64,000 bases of DNA from Aliihoeflea sp023389195 (GCA_023389195.1 JAEWET010000016.1:124001-188000); one strand, 5' to 3'. Positions 8,757 to 17,674 are shown, counted from the first letter of the stretch. Notes: a model not told the origin generated them from the letters alone. Program-made: numbers and translations.

Positions 8757-10157
8757 CTATTTAGGCGGAACCGCCGGATTTTCCAACGTTTCCGGCTCGT
8801 CGAAGGCTGATTTCGCCGCATTTGCGTCGAGAATCGCACGCGGCCAGTTGACGCGGACGATCGCGCCCTGGCCGGGCGTCGCCGCATTGCCGAAGCGAAC
8901 GGTGCCCCCCGAACGCTCGAGCAGCGTCTTGGCGATGAAAAGCCCGAGGCCGAGCCCGCCTCCGGCAGAAACGGCGGCGGAGCGCTTGGTCATGTAGGGC
9001 TCGCCGATCCGGTCGAGGATTTCGGGGGGAAAGCCCTCGCCATCGTCGAGGATTTCGAGCGAGACGGTGTCCATGTCCCAGCTCCAGTTGATGGAAACGG
9101 TTTCGCGGGCGAAATCGACGGCGTTTTCGACGAGGTTGCCGAGCCCGTAGATGACGCCCGGATTGCGCCGGCCGATCGGCTCCGGGCCCTTGCAGTCCTG
9201 CGGCTTGAGCTGGATCGCGATGCCGAAATCGCGGTGCGGCGCGATCACCTCCTCGATCAGCGAGGTGAAGGGCAGCCGCGCCATGTGTGCCTCGCCCTGC
9301 GACGACAGGCTGGTGAGCTGCTTCAGGATCGCGCGGCAGCGTTCGCTTTGGGAGCGCAGGAGCGTGACGTCCTCGCCATAGCGCGGATCGTTGCCGAGCG
9401 CCCGCTCCATTTCCTTGGCGACGAGCGCGATGGTGGCGAGGGGTGTGCCGAGTTCGTGCGCGGCGGCGGCGGCGAGCCCGTCGAGGGCGGAGAGGTGCTG
9501 CTCGCGCTGGAGGACGAGTTCGGTCGCCGCGAGCGCGGTGGCCAGAAGCCGCGCTTCCTCCGCTACGCGAAAGGCGTAGAAGGCGGTAAAGGCGAGGCAC
9601 GAGACGATCGCCATCCAGATGCCGGCCACATAGATGATCGGCATGGTCAGTTCGGTGCCCGGAAACCACGGCAGCGGGTGGTGGAAGAAAGCAAGGCCGG
9701 TTGCCATTGCGATGACCAGCGTGCCCAGCATCGCCGTCCAGCGCAGCGGCAGCGAGGTCGCGGAGATGATGACCGGCGCGGTCATCAGGAGCGCGAAGGG
9801 ATTGGTCAGTCCGCCGGTCATGTAGAGCAGCCCGCCGAGCTGCAGCGCGTCGAAGGTGAGGATCGCGAGCGCGGCGAGCGGCGGCAGGCGATGCGTGGCG
9901 GGATAGCGGAAGGCGAGCAGAAGGTTGAGCCACGCCGAGCAGCCGATCAGCGCGAAGCAGAGCGAGACCTGGACGGGAAACTGCAGCCAGAAGGCCACGA
10001 CCAGAACCGCCGCGCTCTGGCCGACGACGGCGAGCCAGCGCAGCCGGATCAGCGTGTTGAGGCGGATGTGATGGAGGTGCCGGGGGTCCGGCGCGCGCAA
10101 TTCTTCGACCATGAGGACGTTATGCGGCGCGCGCGGGAAAACGCCAAGGGCGCTCAT
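8757..10157 (-). CDS. actS: Sensor histidine kinase ActS/RegB
   Basis: This is a 466-residue membrane kinase. Six hydrophobic segments lie at about 40-190. The quinone-binding motif GGLTNPF lies between membrane segments, as in RegB. The H-box is AAAAHELGTPL. A single Cys in the SERCRAILKQL segment corresponds to the redox-active cysteine of RegB. The C-terminal ATPase domain has N, G1 (DDGEGFP) and G2 (GGGLGLGLFI) boxes. It is expected to autophosphorylate under reducing conditions and phosphorylate ActR. A second possible start lies at 10112 (MVEELRAPD); neither start has a convincing ribosome site. The gene follows hrpB by 9 bases and may be co-transcribed from further upstream. Confidence 0.94.
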   Translation of the reverse strand: MSALGVFPRAPHNVLMVEELRAPDPRHLHHIRLNTLIRLRWLAVVGQSAAVLVVAFWLQFPVQVSLCFALIGCSAWLNLLLAFRYPATHRLPPLAALAILTFDALQLGGLLYMTGGLTNPFALLMTAPVIISATSLPLRWTAMLGTLVIAMATGLAFFHHPLPWFPGTELTMPIIYVAGIWMAIVSCLAFTAFYAFRVAEEARLLATALAATELVLQREQHLSALDGLAAAAAHELGTPLATIALVAKEMERALGNDPRYGEDVTLLRSQSERCRAILKQLTSLSSQGEAHMARLPFTSLIEEVIAPHRDFGIAIQLKPQDCKGPEPIGRRNPGVIYGLGNLVENAVDFARETVSINWSWDMDTVSLEILDDGEGFPPEILDRIGEPYMTKRSAAVSAGGGLGLGLFIAKTLLERSGGTVRFGNAATPGQGAIVRVNWPRAILDANAAKSAFDEPETLENPAVPPK

Positions 10158-10166
10158 GTCGCACGG

Positions 10167-12761
10167 CTACGTGCCGCGCGGCTTGGCGCGCGCGGTCGCC
10201 TGCGCCTCGAGCGGGTTTTCCGGCCAGACATGCTTCGGATAGCGCCCGCGCATGTCTGCGCGCACATCGGCCCATGAGCCGCGCCAGAAACCGGGCAGGT
10301 CGCGCGTCGTCTGGATGGGGCGATGTGCGGGGGAGAGGAGTTCGAGCGTCATCGGCACGGTGCCGTTGGCGATCGACGGGTGGGCGTCGAGCCCGAAGAG
10401 TTCCTGAACGCGGATGGCGAGCACCGGCCAGTCGGCATCATAGCGGATCGGCAGGCGGCTGTGGGAGGGCGCGTCGTAATGGGTCGGCGCGAGCGTTTCG
10501 AGCTTGCGATGGAGTTCGTAGGGAACGAGCGACATCAGGCCGTTGTGAAGGGCGGAGCCGGGAAGGCGGCCGAGGTTTGCCTCGCCGGTGAGGAAGGGGA
10601 GAAGCCAGTCGTCGAGGCGGGCGAGAAGCGCATCGTCGCCGACGTCCGGCCATGGATCGCCGAGGCCGCGATGGAGCCAGCCGAGACGGGCGCGCAGCGT
10701 TTCGCTCGACCTGTCCCAGGGCAGGATGGCGATGCCGTGCTGGCGGACGGCGTCGAGGATCGCGCGGTCGGCATCCGGTCCCTTCGGCGCGGGTAACTGG
10801 CGCTCGGCGATGATGATGGCGCCGAGGCGCTCGGTTTCGCGCACGCGCACCGAGCCCTTGGGGGGGTCGAACTGGGTTTCGCGCGTGGTCTCGATTCGAT
10901 CGGCGCAGAGGGCACGGATGTCGTCCTCGGTGATGGCGACGGCGGAGGCGATGCGGGCGTTCTGGGCGCGGCCTTGAAGGTCTGCGACGACAAGGAATTG
11001 GGCGGATGCGAGGGAGTCTGTCGCATCGATGGTGCCGCCGCGGCCGTTGGCGAGGACGAAATGGCCGTGTGCGCCGCGGGCCTTGGCGACGCGGTCGGGG
11101 TAGGCGAGGAGGAGGGTCGCGCCGGGGGAGGTGGACTGCTTTTCGTTTGGACCCCCACCCCGCACCCCTCCCCACAAGGGGGCGGGAGACGTTGGCTTTG
11201 GTGCCTTGTCTTGGGACGTGGAGCCGGGCGTTGAGGTGCGGGAGATGGCGGTGGCGTTTGCGTCTCCCTCCCCCTTGTGGGGAGGGGTGCGGGGTGGAGG
11301 TCTCGACGCGGAACCCGCCAGCCGTTTTGCCATCTCCCGCGCAGCATCCGCGCGCTGGCCTTTTTCTCCGGCGAAGCGGCGCAGACGGGTTTCGAGGTCG
11401 ATGCCGGTGCCGCCGAGGCCGCGTTCGGTCAGGAGGACGGCGAGGCGGGCGGCGAGGCGGGGGTCTGCGGCTTCGGCGACCATGTGCGCGAGGCGGACCG
11501 GGAGCGCCAGCTTGCGCATGCGGTTGCCGGCGTCCGTCAGCCGGCCTTGGCGATCGAGTGCGCCGAGGCTGACGAGGAGCGAGCGGGCTTCGGCGAGTGC
11601 GGCGGGGGGTGGCGGGTCGAGGAAGGCGAGGGTGGCGGGGTCGGTGACGCCGAAGGCGGCGGCGTCGAGGAGGAGGCCGGAGAGGTCGGCCTCGAGGATT
11701 TCTGGTGTCGAGAACGGGGCGAGCGATGCGGTCTGTTCGGCGCGCCAGAGACGGATCGCGATACCGGGCTCGGTGCGGCCGGCGCGGCCCGCGCGCTGGT
11801 CGGCCGAGGCGCGCGAGGCGCGTACGGTTTCGAGCCGCGTCAGGCCGGTCGCGGGTTCGAATTTCGGCACGCGGGAGAGGCCGGAATCGATGACGATGCG
11901 CACGCCGTCGATGGTGATCGAGGTTTCGGCGATGGAGGTGGCGAGGACGATCTTGCGCCGGCCGGGCGCGGGCGGGCGGATCGCTTCGTCCTGCGCCTTG
12001 CCGACGAGACCGCCGTAAAGCGGGATGATATCGCAATCGGCGCCGATGCGGCCTTCCAGGCGTTCGGCGGTGCGCTCGATCTCGCGCTGGCCGGGGAGGA
12101 AGGCGAGGATGCTGCCGGCTTCCTCTGCAAGCACGGAGCGGATCGTGTCGGCCATCGCGTCCTCGATCCGGACTGTCGACGGCCGGTCGCGATGGCGGAT
12201 TTCGACGGGAAAGCTGCGGCCCTCGCTGGTGATCACCTTGGCGTCGCCGAGAAGCGAGGCGACGCGCGCGCCATCGATGGTGGCGGACATGACGAGGAGC
12301 TTCAGGTCCGGGCGCAGCGCGCCGGCGACGTCGAGCGCGAGGGCGAGGCCGAAATCGCCATCGAGCGAGCGCTCGTGGAACTCGTCGAACAGGATCGCCG
12401 AGATGCCGGAAAGTTCGGGATCGTCGAGGATCATGCGGGCAAGAATGCCCTCGGTGACGACGAGGATGCGCGTCTTCGGACCGGACTTCGAATCCATGCG
12501 CATCGCATAGCCGACCGTTCCGCCGACCTCCTCGCCGATCAGGCTCGCCATCCGCCGCGCGGCGGCGCGGGCGGCGAGGCGGCGCGGTTCGAGGAGCAGG
12601 ATGCGGCCGTTGCCGGCGAGGCCCGATTGCAGGAGGTGGAGCGGGACGATCGTCGTCTTGCCGGCGCCGGGCGGGGCGACGAGAACGGCCTTGCCCGAGG
12701 CCGCCAGCGCGGCAGAGAGCTCGTCGAGGACGTCGCTGACGGGCAGGCGCGGCAGGCTCAT
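10167..12761 (-). CDS. hrpB: ATP-dependent helicase HrpB with an in-frame repeat insertion
   Basis: This 864-residue DEAH-box helicase has Walker A APPGAGKTT (about 35), DEFHE as motif II, SAT as motif III, then the C-terminal RecA domain with TSIAETSITIDG and QRAGRAGRT, followed by the HrpB-specific C-terminal domain (through WPENPLEAQATARA). It is a putative RNA helicase whose substrate is unsettled. Residues near 485-540 are Pro/Gly/Ser-rich, unlike any HrpB domain, and come from a palindromic repeat at 11150-11302 that keeps the frame open. Its ATG overlaps the ynjD stop by four bases, so it is translationally linked to the transporter genes, and actS follows within 9 bases. Confidence 0.93.
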   Translation of the reverse strand: MSLPRLPVSDVLDELSAALAASGKAVLVAPPGAGKTTIVPLHLLQSGLAGNGRILLLEPRRLAARAAARRMASLIGEEVGGTVGYAMRMDSKSGPKTRILVVTEGILARMILDDPELSGISAILFDEFHERSLDGDFGLALALDVAGALRPDLKLLVMSATIDGARVASLLGDAKVITSEGRSFPVEIRHRDRPSTVRIEDAMADTIRSVLAEEAGSILAFLPGQREIERTAERLEGRIGADCDIIPLYGGLVGKAQDEAIRPPAPGRRKIVLATSIAETSITIDGVRIVIDSGLSRVPKFEPATGLTRLETVRASRASADQRAGRAGRTEPGIAIRLWRAEQTASLAPFSTPEILEADLSGLLLDAAAFGVTDPATLAFLDPPPPAALAEARSLLVSLGALDRQGRLTDAGNRMRKLALPVRLAHMVAEAADPRLAARLAVLLTERGLGGTGIDLETRLRRFAGEKGQRADAAREMAKRLAGSASRPPPRTPPHKGEGDANATAISRTSTPGSTSQDKAPKPTSPAPLWGGVRGGGPNEKQSTSPGATLLLAYPDRVAKARGAHGHFVLANGRGGTIDATDSLASAQFLVVADLQGRAQNARIASAVAITEDDIRALCADRIETTRETQFDPPKGSVRVRETERLGAIIIAERQLPAPKGPDADRAILDAVRQHGIAILPWDRSSETLRARLGWLHRGLGDPWPDVGDDALLARLDDWLLPFLTGEANLGRLPGSALHNGLMSLVPYELHRKLETLAPTHYDAPSHSRLPIRYDADWPVLAIRVQELFGLDAHPSIANGTVPMTLELLSPAHRPIQTTRDLPGFWRGSWADVRADMRGRYPKHVWPENPLEAQATARAKPRGT
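11150..11302. repeat. Palindromic repeat inserted in frame inside hrpB
   Basis: Two long arms face each other: CCCCGCACCCCTCCCCACAA on the left and its complement (TTGTGGGGAGGGGTGCGGGG) on the right, about 70 bases apart. Read on the minus strand the insert encodes PPPRTPPHKGEG at one edge and PLWGGVRGGG at the other, with a low-complexity Ser/Thr/Lys/Pro linker between. It resembles interspersed palindromic elements of rhizobial genomes that usually sit between genes. Here it is tolerated inside a helicase because its length is a multiple of three and it lacks stops in this frame. Confidence 0.85.
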
Positions 12762-13399
12762 GCGTCTTCGCCGATGGTGATCACCTGCCCGCCGGCCGCA
12801 TGGGCGTCGGCTTCGTCATGGGTGACGAGGATGACGGGCAGCATCGCCGCCCGCGCCTTGGCGAAGACGAGTTCGCGAATCTGCGCGCGCAGGCCGGCGT
12901 CGAGTTTGGAGAAGGGTTCGTCGAGAAGCATCATGCGCGGATGCGAGACGAGGGTGCGGGCGAGCGCGACGCGCGCCTTCTGCCCGCCCGACAAGGTGGC
13001 GGGGTCGCGCGGGCCGAACTCGGCGAGGTCGACGTCGGCGAGGGCCATCTGTGCGTGTTCGAGACGCGCGGCGCGGCCCTTGATGTTTGCCGGCAAAGCG
13101 AAGGCGACGTTGCCGGCGACGGACATGTGCGGGAACAGGAGCGGGTCCTGAAAGAGGAGGCCGGCGTGCCGGTCTTCGGCGGGAAGGTTCGTGATCTCCG
13201 TCTCGTCCGAGAAGACGCGGCCGGACGCCGAGAACTCGGGCGCGAGGAAGCCGCCGATATAGGCGAGCAGCGTCGATTTGCCGGAGCCGGAGGGGCCCAT
13301 GACCGTGAGCGTCTCGCCGGGCGCGACGCGCGCGGAAATCGCCAGCAGGGGACGCTGGCCGAGCGCGATCGTGATGGCGTCGAGCGTCAGCCCGTTCAT
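12758..13399 (-). CDS. ynjD: ABC transporter ATP-binding protein, YnjD-like
   Basis: The 213-residue ATPase is a compact ABC domain: Walker A GPSGSGKST (about 34-42), Q-loop in LLFQDPLLFPH, signature LSGGQKARV, Walker B MMLLDEPFSKLD and H-loop VTHDEADA. Its short length, and the company of a fused double permease and a YnjB-like binding protein, match the E. coli ynjBCD set, whose substrate is not established. It energises import at the inner membrane. It starts 9 bases after ynjC and overlaps hrpB by four bases. ThiQ is an alternative name by sequence style, but the neighbouring binding protein does not look like ThiB. Confidence 0.82.
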   Translation of the reverse strand: MNGLTLDAITIALGQRPLLAISARVAPGETLTVMGPSGSGKSTLLAYIGGFLAPEFSASGRVFSDETEITNLPAEDRHAGLLFQDPLLFPHMSVAGNVAFALPANIKGRAARLEHAQMALADVDLAEFGPRDPATLSGGQKARVALARTLVSHPRMMLLDEPFSKLDAGLRAQIRELVFAKARAAMLPVILVTHDEADAHAAGGQVITIGEDA

Positions 13400-13408
13400 G
13401 GATTCATC

Positions 13409-15112
13409 TCATTGCATGGCGCGGCGGTTGCGAAATAGCAGGGCCGGCAGGCCGATCGCAATGGCAAAGCCGATGGCGGGTAGCAGCATTTGCAGGAAGG
13501 CGTAGATGCCGATTGTGCGCCGCGCACCGCCCGAGGCGAGCGCGACGGCTTCGGTGGTGATGGTCGGCAGGCGCCCGGCGCCGATCAGGAGCGTCGGCAG
13601 ATATTGGCCGACCGAGACGGCGAAGCCGACGGCGGCGGCGGTGAGGATCGGGCGCGCGAGCATCGGCAGGCGGATGGCGAAAAGCGTGCGCCAGCGATGT
13701 TTGCCGAGGCCGGCGGCGATGGCCTCGTAGCGTCGGTCGAATGCGCGCCAGGGATCGGAGAGCGAGAGGAAGACATAGGGCAGCACGAAGATCAGATGCG
13801 CCAGGACGAGGCCGGGGAAGCTGGCGACGAAACCGAGCGACAGAAACAGGAACTGCAGCCCGAACAGAAAGGCGACCTGCGGCACGATCAGCGGCAGGTA
13901 GATGAAGGTGAGCGCCTTGCGCCCGCCCGTTCGGCCCGTGTCCCGCTCGCGCAGGAGGCAAAGCAGTGTCAGCGCGATGGCGACGAGGGTCGACAGGGCG
14001 GCGGCGGCAAGCGTGGTTCCAAGCGGCCTCGACACGCGCGGCAGCGTCTCCATCCACGGCTTGAGCATGAAGGTCGAAGGCAGGGGCTGCGGAAACGGCC
14101 AGAGGCCCGCGACGGACCAGAGGCCAAGCGCGACGAGGCCGGCGAGGACGATCGCGCCCGACGCCGTCATCAGCCCGAGCGCGCCGTGACGAAGGCCGGC
14201 ATCGTGGCGCATCCGCGTGCCGCGGGCGACCAGCGCCTCGCGCAGACGGGCAAAGAGGCGCTCGGCGAGGACCCAGAGCGCCAGCGCGGCGGCGACGACG
14301 GCGAGTTGCAGCAAGGCGCCGGCACAGGCGACGAAGCGCATCGACAGGTTCGGATCGTTCATCCAGCCGACCAGCCGCACGGCGAGCGTCGCCGGCGTGC
14401 TGGGACCGAGGATGATGGCGACGTCGACGACCGATGCCGCGAAGGCGATGACCGCGAAGACGGCAAGCCGGATCTGACGGTAGATCGCCGGCCAGGCGAG
14501 ATAGAGGAAGCCGGCGATGCGGCCATAGCCAAGTGCGGCGGCGAGCGCGCGCGTTTCGGTGAGCCGCACCTGCGGCAAAGCGGCGAGGGTGACGAGGAGG
14601 AGGAATGGCACTTCCTTGACGACGAGGCCGGCGATCAGCGCCAGTCCGGCAGGGTCGTTGAGGACGAGAAGGTCGGGCGGGCGCGTCCAGCCGGTGAGGC
14701 CGGGCGAGACGAGGCGGGCAAGAAGGCCGGAGGGCGCGATCAGGAAGGCGAAGCCGAAGGCGGCCGCTGCATGCGGAACCGACAGGAGCGGCGAGATCAT
14801 CGACTGGACGCGGGCGAACGAGCGCGTTCCGGCCCATCCGGCGACGAAGACCATGACGATGAGCAGCGACAGGCCGGCCGAGGCGAGGCCGGTGCTCAGG
14901 CTGAGCACGGCGGAGCGGGCGATGCCGGGCATGGCGAAGAGAGTGGCGAAGGCATCCGTGCCGAACGCCGTTCCGCCGAGCGCCGGGAGATAGCCGAAGG
15001 CCGGCAGGATGGTGCCCGCGAGACCGGCGATAATCGGCCCGGCGAGGATTGCCAGCGTCAGCGGCGGGCCGATCCGCGCAAGGCGCGCGAGACCGTCACG
15101 CCGCTTGATCAA
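13409..15112 (-). CDS. ynjC: ABC transporter permease, fused double-domain (YnjC-like)
   Basis: This is a long inner-membrane protein (about 567 residues) with roughly twelve hydrophobic segments in two homologous halves. Each half ends with an EAA-type loop: AAALGYGRIAGFLYLAWP in the first and AAGLGKHRWRTLFAIRLP in the second. Such double permeases are typical of ynjC and of ferric and thiamine importers, and both halves pair with one ATPase dimer. A TTG at 15112 overlaps the stop of ynjB (TTGA) and is preferred as start. A GTG at 15139 in the same frame is an alternative that would add nine residues. Confidence 0.82.
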   Translation of the reverse strand: MIKRRDGLARLARIGPPLTLAILAGPIIAGLAGTILPAFGYLPALGGTAFGTDAFATLFAMPGIARSAVLSLSTGLASAGLSLLIVMVFVAGWAGTRSFARVQSMISPLLSVPHAAAAFGFAFLIAPSGLLARLVSPGLTGWTRPPDLLVLNDPAGLALIAGLVVKEVPFLLLVTLAALPQVRLTETRALAAALGYGRIAGFLYLAWPAIYRQIRLAVFAVIAFAASVVDVAIILGPSTPATLAVRLVGWMNDPNLSMRFVACAGALLQLAVVAAALALWVLAERLFARLREALVARGTRMRHDAGLRHGALGLMTASGAIVLAGLVALGLWSVAGLWPFPQPLPSTFMLKPWMETLPRVSRPLGTTLAAAALSTLVAIALTLLCLLRERDTGRTGGRKALTFIYLPLIVPQVAFLFGLQFLFLSLGFVASFPGLVLAHLIFVLPYVFLSLSDPWRAFDRRYEAIAAGLGKHRWRTLFAIRLPMLARPILTAAAVGFAVSVGQYLPTLLIGAGRLPTITTEAVALASGGARRTIGIYAFLQMLLPAIGFAIAIGLPALLFRNRRAMQ

Positions 15113-16332
15113 TTGGCGACGCCGTAGCGCCGGCGCCACTCATCCTCGAGCCGGTCCATCCAGCTTGGATGCGGCTCGTCGAGGGCGGGGCCGAGTTCGT
15201 CCGGCGCAAGTGTCGCAATGCCGAGGTCGAGCGCGTCGAAGCGGGCGCGGTCGTCGGTATTAAGCTTGTCGAGCGCCAGCACGGTCGGGTCGCCCCACAC
15301 GGCCGGGTCCTGCTTGCGCGCCTGCGCTTCCGGGGAAATCAGGAAGTCGGCGGTGACGAGCGCCGCTTCCTTTGCCGACGAATTATACGGGATGGCGACG
15401 AAATGCGTGTTGGCGAGCGTGCCGCCCGGAAAGGTGAAGGAGCGGACGGTGTCGGGCAATTCGCCATTGGCGATTGCCGACGAGGCTTCGGCCGGATTGA
15501 ATGCGAAGATGATGTCGACCTCGTTGTCGGCGAGAAGCTGCCTCATGGCCGGATAATTCTGCGGATAGGCGCGACCCTGCCGCCACATCAGCGGGTGCAG
15601 TTCGTCGAGATACTCGAAAACCGGGGCCGTGACCGTGTCGAAGCTCGCCTCGTCGACGGGTTCGAGAAGAACGGCACGGTCCGCGACCTTTTCCGACAGG
15701 ACCTGCTTGACGAAGGACGAGCCAATGAAGTCCGGCGGCTGCGGATAGGAGAAGCGGCCGGGATTCTCTCGCGCCCATTGCAGCAGATCGTCGGCCGATT
15801 GCGGCAGGGTGTCCGCCGGGGTGTTGGCCTCGTCGTGGAAGAAGACGAGCTTCGCCATGCCCCATGGGCTTTCCAGCCCTTCGACGGGGACGGTGAAATC
15901 GGTGCGGATCGTCGACTGGGTCTCGAAATCGACGAAGCGCCAGTTCGGCAGCTCCTCCGCCCAGTCGGGCGAAAAAAGGAGCGACTGTTCTTTCATGGCG
16001 GCGAAATTCTCGCCGTTTATCCAGATCAGATCGATCGTGCCACCTTGGTCGCGGCCCGCCGCCTTTTCGGCGACGACCGACGCGACCGCGTTGGCGGTGT
16101 CATCGAGCTTCACATGGACGAGGTCGATGCCGTAGCGCGTGTCGAGTTCGTCGGCGGCCCATTCGATATAGGCATTGATGTTGGGCGAGCCGCCCCAGGC
16201 GTTGAAATAGACGCTCTGCCCGCGCGCCGCCGCGACGACGGCGTCCCAATCCTTGGGGTCCGGATCGGCGGATGCAGGCGTGGCGACGATTGCCGCGGCG
16301 AGGCTCGCCGCTGCGAAAATCTTCTTGATCAC
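15109..16332 (-). CDS. ynjB: ABC transporter substrate-binding protein, YnjB-like
   Basis: The 407-residue protein begins with a Sec signal peptide (hydrophobic core about 5-20, ending TPASA). The mature domain has the motif SVYFNAWGGSPNINAYIEW near its start and DLIWINGENFAAMK near 110, both characteristic of YnjB-type periplasmic binding proteins distantly related to iron and thiamine binders. It is the first gene of the minus-strand run ynjB-ynjC-ynjD-hrpB-actS-actR. The leader of about 110 bases shows no recognisable riboswitch. The ligand is unknown, as for the E. coli homologue. Confidence 0.82.
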   Translation of the reverse strand: MIKKIFAAASLAAAIVATPASADPDPKDWDAVVAAARGQSVYFNAWGGSPNINAYIEWAADELDTRYGIDLVHVKLDDTANAVASVVAEKAAGRDQGGTIDLIWINGENFAAMKEQSLLFSPDWAEELPNWRFVDFETQSTIRTDFTVPVEGLESPWGMAKLVFFHDEANTPADTLPQSADDLLQWARENPGRFSYPQPPDFIGSSFVKQVLSEKVADRAVLLEPVDEASFDTVTAPVFEYLDELHPLMWRQGRAYPQNYPAMRQLLADNEVDIIFAFNPAEASSAIANGELPDTVRSFTFPGGTLANTHFVAIPYNSSAKEAALVTADFLISPEAQARKQDPAVWGDPTVLALDKLNTDDRARFDALDLGIATLAPDELGPALDEPHPSWMDRLEDEWRRRYGVAN

Positions 16333-16445
16333 CGGGCACTCCCATCATCGGCCAGGTTTCGATTGCGAGCGATTGAGCATGACGCCCCGGCGAGCGTCAA
16401 CGCACGAAGCCGGCCGATTTTCTCACCTTGGCGTGAAACGCGCGA

Positions 16446-16589
16446 TCAGTTGTCGGGCTGGTAGGCCCACCAGATCGACCAGATGACGGCGGCGAGCGAG
16501 GCGGCAAGGCCGAACCACTGAAAGAGGTTGAGCGTCCCGAGATAATCGAGAACGAAATGAACATAGGAAATGGTGCGAGCCCCCGCCAA
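16446..16589 (-). CDS. Possible 47-residue single-span membrane protein
   Basis: A short open frame on the minus strand starts at a TTG (16589) and encodes one strong membrane helix near its C-terminus (WFGLAASLAAVIWSIWWAY) followed by QPDN and a stop. The periodic hydrophobic pattern and Trp-rich interfacial end look like a real small membrane protein rather than a shadow, and no other gene occupies the stretch. The weak points are the TTG start, the absence of a clear ribosome site and the lack of a known family. It lies between the bfr terminator and ynjB. Confidence 0.35.
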   Translation of the reverse strand: MAGARTISYVHFVLDYLGTLNLFQWFGLAASLAAVIWSIWWAYQPDN

Positions 16590-16658
16590 TGCACTTTGAC
16601 TTGACTGTCAAATGAGCGCGGGGCGTAGCCTGAACCGGCCAAACCGACTATAAACAAA

Positions 16659-16692
16659 GACAAGGGGCGGCCCGATTGGACCGCCCTTTGTC
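16659..16692 (-). terminator. Rho-independent terminator of bfr
   Basis: Inverted arms GACAAGGGGCGG and CCGCCCTTTGTC (one mismatch) enclose a 10-base loop, 20 bases after the bfr stop codon. On the minus strand the hairpin is followed by TTTGTTTATAG, a short U-rich tail. Confidence 0.75.
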
Positions 16693-16712
16693 AGAATAGT
16701 TTCAAGCCGTCT

Positions 16713-17198
16713 CTATTCGGCGTCGTTCGCCGGCTCGGCATTGAGCTGGCCGTACTTCTCGTCGCCGAGCTTTTCGAGCAGTTCGAGCTGGGTTTCGAGG
16801 AAGTCGATGTGACCTTCCTCGTCCGTGAGCAGTTCCTCGAACAGCTTCATGGTGACGTAGTCGCCCATCTCCTGGCAGATCTCGCGCGACTTCTTGTAGG
16901 AGGTGCGGGCGTCGTATTCGCCGGCGAGGTCGGCCTCGAGCACTTCCTTGACGTTCTGGCCGATGCGAAGCGCGCCGACCTTCTGCAGGTTCGGATGACC
17001 TTCGAGGAAGATGATGCGCTCGATGATCCTGTCGGCGTGGTGCATTTCCTCGATGGATTCGGCGCGCTCCTTCTTGGCGAGCTTGCCGTAGCCCCAGTCG
17101 TCGAGGAGGCGGTAGTGCAGCCAGTACTGGTTTACCGCGCCGAGTTCCAGAAAGAGGGCTTCGTTAAGCCGCTCGATGATCCTTGGTTCGCCCTTCAT
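16713..17198 (-). CDS. bfr: Bacterioferritin
   Basis: Bfr (161 residues) forms a 24-subunit iron-storage shell. The ferroxidase ligands are visible at the usual places: Glu18, Glu51 and His54 (IEEMHHADR), with the second Glu and Glu/His pair later (LAGEYDA and DEEGHIDF). Met52, the axial haem ligand between subunits, is present. Length and four-helix pattern are normal. The start lies inside the end of bfd, so the two are co-transcribed (bfd first), giving iron storage and the ferredoxin for iron release in one unit. A possible Irr site lies upstream of bfd. Confidence 0.97.
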   Translation of the reverse strand: MKGEPRIIERLNEALFLELGAVNQYWLHYRLLDDWGYGKLAKKERAESIEEMHHADRIIERIIFLEGHPNLQKVGALRIGQNVKEVLEADLAGEYDARTSYKKSREICQEMGDYVTMKLFEELLTDEEGHIDFLETQLELLEKLGDEKYGQLNAEPANDAE

Positions 17199-17475
17199 GG
17201 CTCATGCTCCCGAATTGATCGCGCAGACCGCGCACGCGGTCCAGATATGTAACGACCTCGTCGCCGCTGTCTACCGATCGGCGATGATATTCCTCGGTGA
17301 CACGGATGATCGTCTCGACGACGTTGGGGAAGCAGCCGCAGCAGCGGCCGCGCTGCTGGAGCGAATGATAGACCTTGGCAGGAACGATGAGCTGCCACGG
17401 ATCGGCATCCAGAAGCGAGACGATGGCCGCCTCGATCTCCTTGAGCGTGATGATGTTGCAGCTACAGACAAGCAT
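17164..17475 (-). CDS. bfd: Bacterioferritin-associated ferredoxin
   Basis: Bfd is a small [2Fe-2S] protein that binds bacterioferritin and passes electrons to release stored iron. The N-terminus MLVCSCN gives the first two cluster cysteines (4 and 6), and the RCCGCFP segment near 44-50 gives the second pair. At 103 residues it is longer than the 64-residue E. coli protein; residues past about 65 form a polar tail ending in the bfr overlap. The ATG at 17475 is chosen because MLVCSCN is the family's N-terminus. It overlaps bfr by 35 bases. Confidence 0.9.
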   Translation of the reverse strand: MLVCSCNIITLKEIEAAIVSLLDADPWQLIVPAKVYHSLQQRGRCCGCFPNVVETIIRVTEEYHRRSVDSGDEVVTYLDRVRGLRDQFGSMSHEGRTKDHRAA

Positions 17476-17674
17476 TGCGAACACGACCCTGACCAGTGAC
17501 CGGCTTGTCCGGACCGGGAGGTGCGCAAGCATCCGCAACTGGAAGAGGGGATGCCGGAACGCTCCACCCGGGTTCAAGGCCCGGACTTCGCCACGCGGCC
17601 ACGAACCGGCCGCTTCCCTTTACAAAAGCATTCACCCGCCGCTTGTCAATCCAAACCTGACTGAAAACGTCAAG

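Noticed and set aside
13490..15127. 545-codon plus-strand frame opposite ynjC
   Set aside because: Glu/Arg/Gly-rich product typical of the antisense of a membrane protein; ynjC has clear permease features.
16333..16448. Thiamine (TPP) riboswitch upstream of ynjB
   Set aside because: The leader lacks the conserved CTGAGA and other core boxes, and the binding protein is YnjB-like rather than ThiB-like.
16595..16612. Inverted repeat TTTGAC-TTGACT-GTCAAA as a RirA site
   Set aside because: The TGA and TCA are separated by 8 bases, not 9, and no iron gene starts next to it.
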